Notes under the pieces: model-generated
The model's input: only the letters and a program-made list of their open reading frames with translations
What the model was told of the DNA's origin: nothing
Database searches by the model: none
Program-made: the position numbers and the translations under genes
In this document: positions 25,218 through 34,661 of the stretch, one piece after another
How the letters are laid out: the number at the start of each line of letters is the position of its first letter
Position numbering within the stretch: position 1 is the first letter of the stretch
Source: Deltaproteobacteria bacterium
GTDB lineage: Bacteria; Desulfobacterota; Binatia; Binatales; Binataceae
Direction of reading: 5' to 3'
Length of the DNA stretch: 64,000 nt
NCBI GenBank assembly: GCA_019237115.1
Contig: JAFAHS010000266.1
Coordinates: 1-64,000, forward strand

Positions 25218-26219
25218 CTACGCTGCGGCGCGGACCAGCCCGCTGGTGCGGAAAAACTCAACTGCCGCCGCAAGCGCGGCGTCCACCGGGCGCGGCGCAT
25301 AGCCCAGCTCGCCGCGGGCCTTCGCTGAATCGAAAAACATGCGCTTGCGAGACATCCTGACCTCGGTGACGCTGGCGCGCGGCGCCCGATGGGTCAGCAC
25401 CCGCGACACCGCTTCGGCGCCCAGCGCGAAGCCGAAGGCGACCGCGTAGGGCAGCCGCAGGCGCGGCGCGGGCACTCCGGAGATGCGCGCGAGCCGCTCA
25501 AGCATCTCTCTGAGCGTCAGATTCTCGCCGCCCAGAATGTATTTCTCGCCGATCCGGCCGCGCTCCGCCGCCAGCAGGTGACCTTGCGCCACGTCGGATA
25601 CGTCGACCAGGTTGAGGCCGGTGTCGACGTAAGCGGGCATTCGGCGATTGAGGAAATCCACGATGATTCGGCCGGTCGGCGTGGGTTTCAGATCCAGCGG
25701 CCCGACCGGGGTCGAAGGGTTCACCACCACCACCGGCACGCCCGCCCGCGCCGCCTCGATCGCGACCCGTTCCGCGATGAATTTTGACCGCTTGTACGGC
25801 CCTACCATCTTTTCGATCGAAACCGGAGTGTCCTCGGTTCCGGCTCGGTCGGGCGGAATGCCGAGCGCGCCCACCGTGCTGCAGTGGACTATCCGTTCGA
25901 CCCGAGCGCGTCGGGATGCCTCGATCACGTTGCGGGTGCCATCCACGTTGGCCGCATACATGGCTGCCGGATCGGGAACCCACAGCCGATAGTCGGCCGC
26001 GACATGATAAACCTGGTCGCATCCGGCGACCGCGCACTCGACCGCTTCGCGATCTCGAAGGTCGCCGCTGGCCAGTTCCACCTCAAGACCCGCGAGCGCC
26101 GCACGATCGGCTCCGGGTCGAATCAGCACCCTGACCCGATCGCCCCGCGTGAGCAGGGCGCGCACCACGTGGCAGCCGACAAATCCATTTCCGCCAGTAA
26201 CGAGTGCCAGCCGCGGCAT
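25218..26219 (-). CDS. hpnA: Hopanoid-associated sugar epimerase (extended SDR)
   Basis: A 333-residue NAD-dependent epimerase/dehydratase. The cofactor loop TGGNGFVG (8-15), VYHVAADYRLW, the catalytic Ser-Tyr-Lys set (HCSTVGALG and GPYKRSK) and GGENLTL are all present and match HpnA, which typically lies beside squalene/hopene genes. Its substrate is not settled; modification of the sugar head group is proposed. The start MPRLALVTGG is 17 nt after the hpnE stop, and the stop is 2 nt before the CruF-like start. Confidence 0.93.
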   Translation of the reverse strand: MPRLALVTGGNGFVGCHVVRALLTRGDRVRVLIRPGADRAALAGLEVELASGDLRDREAVECAVAGCDQVYHVAADYRLWVPDPAAMYAANVDGTRNVIEASRRARVERIVHCSTVGALGIPPDRAGTEDTPVSIEKMVGPYKRSKFIAERVAIEAARAGVPVVVVNPSTPVGPLDLKPTPTGRIIVDFLNRRMPAYVDTGLNLVDVSDVAQGHLLAAERGRIGEKYILGGENLTLREMLERLARISGVPAPRLRLPYAVAFGFALGAEAVSRVLTHRAPRASVTEVRMSRKRMFFDSAKARGELGYAPRPVDAALAAAVEFFRTSGLVRAAA

Positions 26220-26236
26220 CGGTCGGCCCCCGACGG

Positions 26237-27592
26237 TCACGCTCTTGCCGCTACCGCCGCCGCCGCCGCGCGGCCGGAAATGACCGCGCTCTCGATGGTC
26301 GCGGGCAGGCCCGTCTGGATCCAATCGCCTGCCAGAAAGAGGTTTTTCAATGGGGTCGCAACCCCGGGCCGCAGCCGATGCGAGTCCGTGGTCGGCGCCA
26401 TGGTCGCCTGCTTCTCCTTCAGCACAATCGCCTTGCTGACTTTGGCGTGCCGCGCGGCCGGAATCATCGCGCTCAGGTCGCTTAACACCAGATCGAGCAG
26501 GTCGTCGTTCGGCAGGTCCACCAGTCGGCGCGCCCCGCTGATGACGAAGCTCAGATAGCCCGGATGCCGTTCCCCGTGACGCTCGAAGATTCGCCGCTTG
26601 TTGAACAGCCACTGGGTGGTCGTGCCGATGAACCCGACGAAGGCCGAGCGGGTTACCTCCCGATCGAACCACGCGTGCACGCAGATTATGGGCGAGGTGG
26701 TAAGCTGGTTGATGCGCTGGAAGAACGGATCCGCGACCAGGTTCTCGGGGAGCATCCGAATCAGCTGCTCGGCCTGCGCGGCGACGATAAAATTCGCCGC
26801 CTCCAGCTTGCGGCCATCGCGCAGGCGGATGCGCTCGACGACTCCGCCGCCATCAACCTCCAGTCCTTCCACCACCGCGCGTCGGGCAATCACACCCCCC
26901 GCGCGCTCGACGAAGCTGCGCGCTGCACGGCAGTACAGTTCGCTCAGGCCGACTCGCGAATAGACGAAGGCGGAATCCGCCCGCCGCGAGAAGAACGCCC
27001 GCATCAACACCTCGGCCAACAACCCGGCCGACGACACTTCGGGTTCATCGTTGAGGGTCGCCACCGAGAGCGGATACCAGAAGGCGCGCCGCGCATTCTC
27101 GCTCTGCCCCAGCTGATTCATCAGCTCGGTGACGGTCATCCTCTCCAGCGCGCCGCGGTCGCGACGGCGCAGCTTGAGGAGCCGGAGACCTCCCCGAGCC
27201 GCTGCGAAGCGCTCCTTAAGACTCAGATGACCGTAGCGCATGAGCGCCGCGCTCATGTGCAGCGGCCCCGGCAGCCGCGCCGTGCGCAGGGTTGCGCTGC
27301 GGCCCGGGCGCGCGAGCATTTGAATTTCCAGATCCTTCTGGAAGACCAGGTTGTTGCCGGAGCCAATCTTGCGCAGAAAATCCAGCGTCTCGGAGTAGCA
27401 GCCCATCAGAACGTGCTGCCCGTTGTCGACCTGGTCGCCGGTATCAGGGTCTTCGAAGGAATAGGCGCGTCCACCGAGCTCGGGCTTGCGTTCCAGCAAC
27501 GCGACGCGAAACCCGCGCTCGGCCAGCGCGACCCCGGCGCTCAGGCCGCCGAACCCGCCGCCGACTACGACGACATCCTTCGAATCGATCAT
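26237..27592 (-). CDS. hpnE: Hydroxysqualene dehydroxylase
   Basis: A 451-residue FAD-dependent amine-oxidase/phytoene-desaturase-fold enzyme. The FAD motif VVVVGGGFGGLSAGVAL is followed by LLERKPELGGRAYSF and DNGQHVLMGCY; the C-terminal LFLAGDWIQTGLPATIESA is the second FAD signature. HpnE reduces hydroxysqualene, the HpnD product, to squalene. I use MIDSKDVVVVGG as the start, 19 nt after hpnD; an upstream in-frame ATG at 27631 would overlap hpnD. Confidence 0.95.
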   Translation of the reverse strand: MIDSKDVVVVGGGFGGLSAGVALAERGFRVALLERKPELGGRAYSFEDPDTGDQVDNGQHVLMGCYSETLDFLRKIGSGNNLVFQKDLEIQMLARPGRSATLRTARLPGPLHMSAALMRYGHLSLKERFAAARGGLRLLKLRRRDRGALERMTVTELMNQLGQSENARRAFWYPLSVATLNDEPEVSSAGLLAEVLMRAFFSRRADSAFVYSRVGLSELYCRAARSFVERAGGVIARRAVVEGLEVDGGGVVERIRLRDGRKLEAANFIVAAQAEQLIRMLPENLVADPFFQRINQLTTSPIICVHAWFDREVTRSAFVGFIGTTTQWLFNKRRIFERHGERHPGYLSFVISGARRLVDLPNDDLLDLVLSDLSAMIPAARHAKVSKAIVLKEKQATMAPTTDSHRLRPGVATPLKNLFLAGDWIQTGLPATIESAVISGRAAAAAVAARA

Positions 27593-27611
27593 TACCCAGG
27601 TAGTAGTAACC

Positions 27612-28529
27612 CTACCCGCGCAGCGCGCCAAGACGGGAGGTCGCCCATGCGCGCCCGACCAGGTAGAGCTTGTGCGTCGCCGACAGGCTGAGCCTGCGAT
27701 CGAGAACCCGGTAGTTCGAACTTACGATTCGATCGAGCAGGGAGCCGTAGATCAGGCGCATCGCCTCGGCGGTAAGCAGGGTCGAGCGGTCTTCCGGGGG
27801 AAGCGATTGCTGGGCGCGCTGGTAATATTCCCGCGCGCGGTGCGCCTCGAATTCCATCAGGTGAACAAACGCATCGCTGTAGACGCCCTGGAGAATTTCC
27901 GCCTCGGTCACCGAGAACCGCGCGAGATCCTCGAGCGGAAGATAGATCCGGCCCTTGGCGGCATCTTCCTTCACGTCGCGCAGAATATTGGTGAGCTGGC
28001 AGGCGACCCCGAGATTCTCCGCGTACACCTTCGCGCCGGGATTGGTGTAGCCGAAAATCTCTATGCAGATGAGGCCGACTACCGCCGCCGCCCGATAGCA
28101 GTAGCGGTGCAGTTCGTCGAAGGTCGCGTAGCGCTTGCGCGAGAGATCCATCTCCATGCCCGCGATCAGTTCCTCGAAGCAGCGGCGCGGAACCGAAAAT
28201 CGCCGGACCGTGTCGGCCAGTGCGCGGGAGATCGCACGGGTCGGGGTGCCTTCCCCGTAGACCCGCGCGAGTTCCTCGCGCCAGCGCGAGAGCAATCGCG
28301 CCGGCTCGCGAATCGACTCATCGTCCGCGACGTCGTCCACGAACCGACAGAATGCGTACACCGCGTAGAGTGAACGCCGACGCTCGACGGGCAGCAGCAT
28401 GAAGGCGTAGTAAAAATTCGACGAAGACTGACGGGTTATGTCGCCGCAGCGTCGATAGTCTGTCTCCAATGAACCGGCGGCGTGCCGGTTGCCGTTCGAA
28501 TCAGGATTCAAGTCTGCCCCGCACCGCAT
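27612..28529 (-). CDS. hpnD: Presqualene diphosphate synthase
   Basis: A 305-residue trans-isoprenyl diphosphate synthase head-to-head enzyme. The aspartate-rich motifs are FVDDVADDES and LRDVKEDAAKGRIYLP. It condenses two farnesyl diphosphates to presqualene diphosphate. The frame begins inside the 3' end of hpnC (29-nt overlap), so translation is probably coupled. The first in-frame ATG adds about 20 residues before the family-typical ETDYRRCGDITRQSSSNFYYAF; a TTG nearer that point is also possible. Confidence 0.94.
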   Translation of the reverse strand: MRCGADLNPDSNGNRHAAGSLETDYRRCGDITRQSSSNFYYAFMLLPVERRRSLYAVYAFCRFVDDVADDESIREPARLLSRWREELARVYGEGTPTRAISRALADTVRRFSVPRRCFEELIAGMEMDLSRKRYATFDELHRYCYRAAAVVGLICIEIFGYTNPGAKVYAENLGVACQLTNILRDVKEDAAKGRIYLPLEDLARFSVTEAEILQGVYSDAFVHLMEFEAHRAREYYQRAQQSLPPEDRSTLLTAEAMRLIYGSLLDRIVSSNYRVLDRRLSLSATHKLYLVGRAWATSRLGALRG

Positions 28530-29424
28530 TCCATGCCAGTTTCAGGTAGTCACCTTTGGAAAGTTTGGGTCGGCGGTGGAACACATCGAATCCGACGCCC
28601 TCGATCGCCCGCAAAATTGCCAGTCCTCCACCCGCGAACATCAGGATGTCGCGCCGCAGCCGCCGATCGACGAGTAGCGAGAGCTGGCCGCCCGCGACCA
28701 GCAGCGCGCGCGCCCCGGCCACTTCGTGCTTGAGCAGCGCCATGAATTTCCCGTCTACCGCGCCCGCAGCCAGATCCTCCGCACTCACGCCAAATTGCGC
28801 CATGTCGCGGCGCGGAAGATAAATTCGGCGCTTTTGCAAATCAATAGCAACATCCTGCCAGAAGTTGGCAAGCTGAAGTCCGCTGCAGATCAGATCCGAA
28901 AGACGCTGTCGCTCCGGGTCGCGATACCCAAACAGATACAGAACCAGCCGCCCCACCGGATTCGCCGAGTAACGCGAGTAGCCAAGCAAATCGTCGATGG
29001 TTTCGAAGCCCTCGAACTGGAGGTCGGAGCGGAACGCGACCAGCAGATCGGCAAACGGCTCGCGCGGTATGTCGAAGCGCGAAACCGTGTCGGCCAGCGC
29101 CACGAAGACCGGATGGCGCGGCGAGCCTGCATACGCCAGGTTGAGTTGGCGCTCCCATTCGTCGAGCTTGCGCGGGTCGTGGTCTTCGTCGGCAAAGTCG
29201 TCGGCAATTCGCGCGTACGCGTAGATCGCGTACATGTGCTTGCGCATTGCGGCGGGCATCAGCCACGAGGCAATCGTGAAGTTTTCGTAGTGTGACCTGG
29301 CCAGCCGCGCGCAGAACTGGTAGGCGGCCTCCAGCGGAGCAGAGTCAGTCGTCGCCGAAATGGTGCTTGCAAGCGATGGTTCTGGCTTGGTGCCTGCCGA
29401 AGCTCCCATCCCGATCTCGTCCAT
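28501..29424 (-). CDS. hpnC: Squalene synthase HpnC (hydroxysqualene synthase)
   Basis: A 307-residue paralogue of HpnD. The motifs IADDFADEDHD and WQDVAIDLQKRRIYLP are the diphosphate/Mg sites. HpnC converts presqualene diphosphate to hydroxysqualene. A start at MDEIGMGASAG, 17 nt after dxr, leaves a longish N-terminal tail before the conserved AYQFCARLARSHYENFTIASWLMP; the much longer open frame upstream is a shadow of dxr. HpnC, D and E together make squalene from FPP by the three-step bacterial route. Confidence 0.94.
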   Translation of the reverse strand: MDEIGMGASAGTKPEPSLASTISATTDSAPLEAAYQFCARLARSHYENFTIASWLMPAAMRKHMYAIYAYARIADDFADEDHDPRKLDEWERQLNLAYAGSPRHPVFVALADTVSRFDIPREPFADLLVAFRSDLQFEGFETIDDLLGYSRYSANPVGRLVLYLFGYRDPERQRLSDLICSGLQLANFWQDVAIDLQKRRIYLPRRDMAQFGVSAEDLAAGAVDGKFMALLKHEVAGARALLVAGGQLSLLVDRRLRRDILMFAGGGLAILRAIEGVGFDVFHRRPKLSKGDYLKLAWNAVRGRLES

Positions 29425-29441
29425 AAGCCGACCGGCGCGCG

Positions 29442-30611
29442 TCAGGCGGCCTCGGAGTGAACTCCCATCAGGCGGCGGGCCTGGGCCCGCGCCCATGCAT
29501 CGGTCTCCAGGAGGTCTTCCAGGGTGTGGGCCGGCGGATTTGGATGGAGCGTCATTATGGATTCGAGATGGCGGGGAATGTCGACGAAGCGCGCGCGTCC
29601 GCCAAGGAAGCCTGCCACCAGCTCCTCGTTGGCGGCATTGAGGCACGCGGGCATCGTGCTGCCGGCCCTGAGCGCCTCGAAAGCGAGTGCCAGACAGGGA
29701 AAGCGGCCGAAATCGGGCTCCTCGAAGGTGAGCCGAGCGCACTCGGCCAGGGAAAGCGTCTTCAGATGCGGCATCGCCAACCGGTCGGGATATGCAAGTG
29801 CGTAGGCAACCGGAATCGCCATGTCCGGAATCGCCATTTCGGCAATCACCGAGCCATCGATCATCTCGACCATCGAATGGATGACGCTCTGCGGATGAAT
29901 CACAATAGAAATCTGGTCCGGCTGCAGCCCGAACAGCCAGCGCGCTTCGATCACCTCGAGTCCCTTGTTCATCAGGGTAGCGGAATCTATCGTTATCTTG
30001 CTGCCCATCCTCCAGGTCGGATGGTTGAGCGCCTGCTCGACCGTAACCGACGCGAACCGCTCGGCGGGCAGGTCGCGAAAAGGCCCGCCCGACGCGGTAA
30101 GGATGATTCGCTTGAGTCCTTCGCGGCCCCGCCCCGCCAGGCACTGAAAGATGGCGTTGTGCTCGCTGTCGACCGGCAACAGGCGCACCCCGCGTTCGCG
30201 GACGGCGCGTGTCACCAGTTCTCCCGCGACTACCAGAACTTCCTTGTTTGCGAAGGCGATATCCTTGCCGGACTCAATCGCAGCCAGGGTCGGGCGCAAT
30301 CCCAGCGCGCCCACCAGCGCTGACATCACCAGCTGGGCGTCACGGTGCGTCGCAACCGCGCAGGCCCCTTCCAGACCATGCACGATTTCAACTTTCCGGC
30401 CTCCCAGGCGCGTGCGAAGTTCGCCCGCCAGCTCGACGGTCGCAACCGAGACCAGCTCCGGACCGAACCTGACAATCTGCTCGAGCAACAGATCGAGGTT
30501 GTGTCCCGCGGCCAGGGCAATGACCCGAAAGCGGTCTGGAAAGCGGCTTACCACCTCCAAAGTGGTTACCCCAACCGAGCCGGTCGAGCCGAGTATCGAA
30601 AGGGTCTTCAT
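29442..30611 (-). CDS. dxr: 1-deoxy-D-xylulose 5-phosphate reductoisomerase
   Basis: A 389-residue MEP-pathway enzyme, which converts DXP to 2-C-methyl-D-erythritol 4-phosphate using NADPH and a divalent metal. ILGSTGSVG (6-14) is the NADPH loop, ANKEVLV and VDSEHNAIFQ hold metal and substrate ligands, and TASGGPFR and IDSATLMNKGLEVIEARWLF are invariant segments. It sits between shc and hpnC with gaps of 16 and 17 nt. An early isoprenoid step is therefore tied to the same transcript as hopanoid synthesis. A second dxr elsewhere in the genome would be worth knowing about. Confidence 0.97.
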   Translation of the reverse strand: MKTLSILGSTGSVGVTTLEVVSRFPDRFRVIALAAGHNLDLLLEQIVRFGPELVSVATVELAGELRTRLGGRKVEIVHGLEGACAVATHRDAQLVMSALVGALGLRPTLAAIESGKDIAFANKEVLVVAGELVTRAVRERGVRLLPVDSEHNAIFQCLAGRGREGLKRIILTASGGPFRDLPAERFASVTVEQALNHPTWRMGSKITIDSATLMNKGLEVIEARWLFGLQPDQISIVIHPQSVIHSMVEMIDGSVIAEMAIPDMAIPVAYALAYPDRLAMPHLKTLSLAECARLTFEEPDFGRFPCLALAFEALRAGSTMPACLNAANEELVAGFLGGRARFVDIPRHLESIMTLHPNPPAHTLEDLLETDAWARAQARRLMGVHSEAA

Positions 30612-30627
30612 CGCTTCGGCGAGCGGC

Positions 30628-32592
30628 TTATTTAGACACCGTTTCCTTCATTCGTGTGCGAAACCGGCCCAATCCCATCAACGGGAAGTAGTGCGAGTAG
30701 AGCCAGTAGCGCAGATAAAAATGTCCGGGGAACCCGGTACCGGTGAACTCGTTTTCTTCCCAGGTGCCGTCTTCGTTCTGACGCTCGACCAGCCATTCAA
30801 TTCCGCGCAGCAACGGCTCGCTGGCTTCATCTTCGCCGGCCAGCAAACCGATTATCGCCCACGCCGTCTGCGATGCGGTGCTGGTGCCGCGGCCGCGCCA
30901 CGCGGCGTCCCGGTCGGCCAGCGGGCTTTCGCCCCATCCCCCGTCGGGGTTCTGCTTGGACTTGAGCCAACCGACCGCACGTTGGATCCACGGCTGGTTC
31001 ATGTCGTATCCGATGGCGCGCAAACCCGACAGGGCCGAGAAGGTGCCGTAGACGTAGGCCACGCCCCACCGTCCCCACCACGCACCATCCGCCTGCTGAT
31101 TGCGGCGCAACCACTCGATTGAGCGTTGCGCAACCGGATGGTCGGGCTGGTAGCCGACGGCGGCCATCATCTCGAGCACGCGGCCGGTCAAATCCGCGCA
31201 GGAAGGGTCGGTCACCGCCTCCACGTCGGCCAGCGGCAGGCTGTTGAGCCAGTGCGAATCGTTGTCAACATCGAAGGCGGCGAAGCCGCCGTCCTTTGAT
31301 TGCATCCCCATGACCCAGCTGGCGCCGCAGCTGATCGCGCGTTCGCGTCGCGCCGAGTCGTCGCACGCGGCTTCCGCCATCACCATCAAGATGACGGCCG
31401 AATCATCCACATCCGGATACCAATCGTTGTAGAATTGAAAGGCCCATCCCCCCGGATCCAGAGACGCCCGCTTTATCGACCAATCGCCGCGCCTGAAAAT
31501 CTGGTGTTCGACCAGCCACCGGGCCGCGCCGCGCAGCGCCGGGTGATCTCCCGCAATGCCCGAGTCGAGGAGCGCCTTGGCAGCCAACGCGGTGTCCCAG
31601 TTCGGAGAGACACACGGCATGTAGAGCAAGGAGTCGCCGAGGTCCCAGACCAGCTCCCGGGAGGCTTCGATCGCCTTTTTCAGCACCGGATGATGATTGC
31701 GATAACCGAGCGCCTTGAGGGCCATCGCGCTCAGCAGGTAGCACGGCTGGATCCCGCCCCACGAGCCATTGGCGTCCTGATGTTCCACGATCCAATTTTC
31801 GGCGTAAGCAAGCGCCCGCGCGCGCAACCCTTTGAGGTGGTGGTGGTCGTAGACGCGCAGCACCCTGTCGATCAGGTTGAAAACGGTGCGCAGCGAAACC
31901 GCGCGTTTGGGGCGGGGCTGCTTAAACCTGGTGAAATGCGGCGGCTGGATGTACAGCTCCAGGACTCCGTCCTGATGACTTACTTTGACCTCCGGCCGGG
32001 TCGCCTGCAGAATCATCAGCGCGAAGGTGGTGCCGCGGGCCCACGACGAGAGTTCGTACATATTGAACGGAAACCAGCCAGGCAGCAGCGCCACCTCGAC
32101 CGGCACAGACGCGGTTGCGTCCCAGGGAACCTGGCCCATCGCCGCCAGGTAGAAGCGCGCCAGGGTGCCGCACTTCTCGATTCCGCCCTGCGACAAAATC
32201 CAGCGCCGCGCCTCAATCATGGTCTCGTCGCCCGCGCGCATGCCGGCGAGCTTGAGGGCGAAGTACGCTTCAATCGAAGTCGAGAGATGGCCTGGTCCCT
32301 CCGGAAACAGGCTCCAGCTGCCGTCCGCGTTCTGTCGATCGAGCAAAGCCTTCTTGAGCTTCGCTTCCTGCTCGATGTCCACCGCGTCCATGAAGTGATT
32401 GAAAATGATGAACTCGGCGTTCATCTCCGCGTTGGCTTCCAGCGGCGCGAGCCAGTACCCTTCGGCGCGCTGCTTTTCGATAAGCGAGCGCTGCGCGCGT
32501 TCGATAGCGTAGTCGAGCTTCGCCAGCGCCTCCTGGCGGGGGCTGACGGACGCGCTCAAGGTTTCGGAGACGACTTCTGCGAGCTGGCTCAT
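30628..32592 (-). CDS. shc: Squalene-hopene cyclase
   Basis: A 654-residue class II terpene cyclase, which would fold squalene into hopene and hopanol at the membrane surface. The protonating DXDD motif is DVDD at about 394-397. Several QW repeats (for example QNADGSW, QDANGSWGG, QQADGAWWGRWG, QNPDGGWGES, QNEDGTWEE) are visible. The length is standard. The start could be ATG at 32592 (MSQLAEVV) or GTG at 32598; no strong ribosome-binding site decides. The preceding MDR gene ends 14-20 nt upstream. Confidence 0.97.
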   Translation of the reverse strand: MSQLAEVVSETLSASVSPRQEALAKLDYAIERAQRSLIEKQRAEGYWLAPLEANAEMNAEFIIFNHFMDAVDIEQEAKLKKALLDRQNADGSWSLFPEGPGHLSTSIEAYFALKLAGMRAGDETMIEARRWILSQGGIEKCGTLARFYLAAMGQVPWDATASVPVEVALLPGWFPFNMYELSSWARGTTFALMILQATRPEVKVSHQDGVLELYIQPPHFTRFKQPRPKRAVSLRTVFNLIDRVLRVYDHHHLKGLRARALAYAENWIVEHQDANGSWGGIQPCYLLSAMALKALGYRNHHPVLKKAIEASRELVWDLGDSLLYMPCVSPNWDTALAAKALLDSGIAGDHPALRGAARWLVEHQIFRRGDWSIKRASLDPGGWAFQFYNDWYPDVDDSAVILMVMAEAACDDSARRERAISCGASWVMGMQSKDGGFAAFDVDNDSHWLNSLPLADVEAVTDPSCADLTGRVLEMMAAVGYQPDHPVAQRSIEWLRRNQQADGAWWGRWGVAYVYGTFSALSGLRAIGYDMNQPWIQRAVGWLKSKQNPDGGWGESPLADRDAAWRGRGTSTASQTAWAIIGLLAGEDEASEPLLRGIEWLVERQNEDGTWEENEFTGTGFPGHFYLRYWLYSHYFPLMGLGRFRTRMKETVSK

Positions 32593-32612
32593 CTGCACTT
32601 ACTCGTTGGTTG

Positions 32613-33674
32613 CTAAGGCACTACCGCGCACTTGAGGACCGTGCCGCGGTCCATCATCGAAAAAACATCGGCGAGGTCGTCCAGACTGCGGTGCGCGTTA
32701 ATCAGGCGCTCAGCTCCGAGCCGGCGCTCGCTCAAGAGTTCAAAGCTTCGCCGCACGTCGCGCGGACGATAGTGAAAGGGCGCAATCATGGTCAGGCCAT
32801 CGTAATGCATGCGCCGCGTGTCCACGTTCAGCGAGGTTCCCGGCGGGCATCCGCCGAAAAGCAGCACGCGGCCGCCGCGCCGGGTTCGTGCCAGCGCGTC
32901 GCTCCAGCCATCGACCTGGCCGGTGCACTCGATTACCAGGTCCGGACCAAAGCCGCCGTTGAGCTGGGATGCTGCTGCGGCAGCGTCCTGCCGGCGCACG
33001 TCGATGACGCGGTCCGCACCCATTTCGGCCGCCCATCTAAGCCGTGCGTCGCCGCGTCCCGCGACCACCACCTCGCGAACCCCGGCCGCACGCAGCGCCA
33101 TCATCTGCAGTAGTCCGAACGGGCCGGCGCCAAGAATCATCACCCGTTCGTGCCGCTCGGGCATCGCCATGGCCTGCGCGTGAACCACGCACGAGAGCGG
33201 CTCCAGCAGGGCGGCCTCTTCAAACGGCAAATCGCGCGGCTTGGAGAACACGTTCCTCGAAACGATGTGGGCCGGGAGAACCAGCATGTCGCCGTACGCG
33301 CCCAGCACCATCTTGTCGATCGCGGTGGCGCACAGGTTTTCCTGGCCCCGCCCGCAATAAAAGCAGGTCCCGCAGGGCGCGGTCGGGGTGGCCATGATTT
33401 CATCGCCGGGGGCAAAGCCACTGACCCCCGCCCCGACTTCGGCCACCACCCCGGCGAATTCGTGTCCGAGCGGCGTCGGCATTTTCCAGAGCGGATGGCC
33501 GCGGCGCCAGGTCTTCAGATCGGTCCCACAGCTCAGCGCGCAGCGGACTTGCACGAGGATTTCTCCCGGCGCGGGGCGCGGAGGAATGAAGGCGCGAATT
33601 TCCAGCTGCCCCGGGGCGACCAGCACCGCGCGGCGGAGATGGGAAGAATGAAATGATGCTGCGGCAGCGCTCAC
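32613..33674 (-). CDS. Zinc-type MDR alcohol dehydrogenase in the hopanoid operon
   Basis: A 353-residue medium-chain dehydrogenase. The catalytic zinc Cys is in ALSCGTDLKTW and the His in PLGHEFAG. Structural zinc cysteines are CGTCFYCGRGQENLC. The nucleotide fold reads LGAGPFGLLQ. It resembles threonine/sorbitol dehydrogenase relatives. The GTG start overlaps the ispA stop (GTGA), and shc follows closely, so it is firmly inside the hopanoid transcript. It is not a standard hpn gene. A role in oxidising or reducing a polyol side chain is inference. Confidence 0.88.
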   Translation of the reverse strand: MSAAAASFHSSHLRRAVLVAPGQLEIRAFIPPRPAPGEILVQVRCALSCGTDLKTWRRGHPLWKMPTPLGHEFAGVVAEVGAGVSGFAPGDEIMATPTAPCGTCFYCGRGQENLCATAIDKMVLGAYGDMLVLPAHIVSRNVFSKPRDLPFEEAALLEPLSCVVHAQAMAMPERHERVMILGAGPFGLLQMMALRAAGVREVVVAGRGDARLRWAAEMGADRVIDVRRQDAAAAASQLNGGFGPDLVIECTGQVDGWSDALARTRRGGRVLLFGGCPPGTSLNVDTRRMHYDGLTMIAPFHYRPRDVRRSFELLSERRLGAERLINAHRSLDDLADVFSMMDRGTVLKCAVVP

Positions 33675-34576
33675 TGCTTGCGCTCCACCACGAAGGTCGC
33701 GATCGCGCGGAGCGGGTCGGCGTTAGCGCCAAATTCACTCAGGGCTTCCCGCGCTTCCTGCTCCAGCCGGCGTGCGAATTGCCACGATTTGTCAAGACCG
33801 AGCAGCGACGGGAAAGTCGCCTTGCCGGCGGCCTGGTCTTTCCCGGTCCGCTTGCCCATCTGTTCGGTGCTGGCCTCCACATCCAGCAGGTCGTCCACGA
33901 CCTGGAAGGCGAGTCCCAGCGCGCGCGCGTATTGATCGAGGTTCGCGAGTTGTGGCTCCGACCCGCCGCCGATCCGTGCGCCGCCGACAATCGAGGCAAG
34001 GAACAGCGCCCCGGTTTTTTTGGCGTGCAGCAGCTTCAGTTCGTCGAATGACAACGGCGTCCCTTCGCTTTGCAGGTCGAGGACCTGTCCGCCCACCATT
34101 CCCCCCGAGCCGGCGGCGGCCGCCAGGTCCGCGATCGTCCGCAACAGGATTGCAGAGGGGACGCCGTCGCTGGCCGAACTCGCCAGCACCCTAAACGCGT
34201 CGGTCAGCAGCCCGTCACCCGACAGAGTCGCCAGCGCCTCGCCATAGAGGCGGTGATTGGTCGGCCGCCCGTGTCGCAGATCGTCATTGTCCATGCAGGG
34301 CAGGTCGTCGTGAATGAGCGAGTAGTTGTGGATCATCTCGACCGCGCACGCGAATCCAATCGCGCGCTCCGGCACGCCCCCCACCGCTTCGCAAGCGGCC
34401 AGTGCCAGAATAGGCCGCAGCCGTTTGCCTCCGCCCAGCAGGCTGTAACGCATCGCCTCAAGCAGGCGGGCTCCGGCGCCCGCCGGCTGCGGGACTACCT
34501 GGCCCAGCGCTCGCTCCACCAGCGCGGCGCGCTCCTTCAAATAGCGATCGAGTTGAAACACTTTCCTCAAGGTCAC
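33671..34576 (-). CDS. ispA: Polyprenyl (farnesyl/geranylgeranyl) diphosphate synthase
   Basis: A 301-residue trans-isoprenyl diphosphate synthase. The first Asp-rich motif is DDLPCMD (90-96), GGGKRLRP (48-55) binds IPP, and the second motif is VVDDLLDVEAS. It would build the FPP used by HpnC/HpnD. A GTG start at 34576 gives the usual length; the longer frame to 34738 would run into hpnH and lacks similarity. The stop overlaps the next gene's GTG. The exact chain length is not determinable by eye, though context says FPP. Confidence 0.9.
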   Translation of the reverse strand: MTLRKVFQLDRYLKERAALVERALGQVVPQPAGAGARLLEAMRYSLLGGGKRLRPILALAACEAVGGVPERAIGFACAVEMIHNYSLIHDDLPCMDNDDLRHGRPTNHRLYGEALATLSGDGLLTDAFRVLASSASDGVPSAILLRTIADLAAAAGSGGMVGGQVLDLQSEGTPLSFDELKLLHAKKTGALFLASIVGGARIGGGSEPQLANLDQYARALGLAFQVVDDLLDVEASTEQMGKRTGKDQAAGKATFPSLLGLDKSWQFARRLEQEAREALSEFGANADPLRAIATFVVERKQ

Positions 34577-34661
34577 AAAGCTGCTGCCCTCGCGCAGCCA
34601 AAGCGGTCCGCGCGAGCAGAGCGGCGCCGCCCTTTTCCGACGGCCCACCATGAGCATTGGT

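Noticed and set aside
28501..30144. A long N-terminal extension on HpnC
   Set aside because: The extra 240 residues are arginine-rich and antisense-like and lie over dxr, which is clearly coding in another frame.
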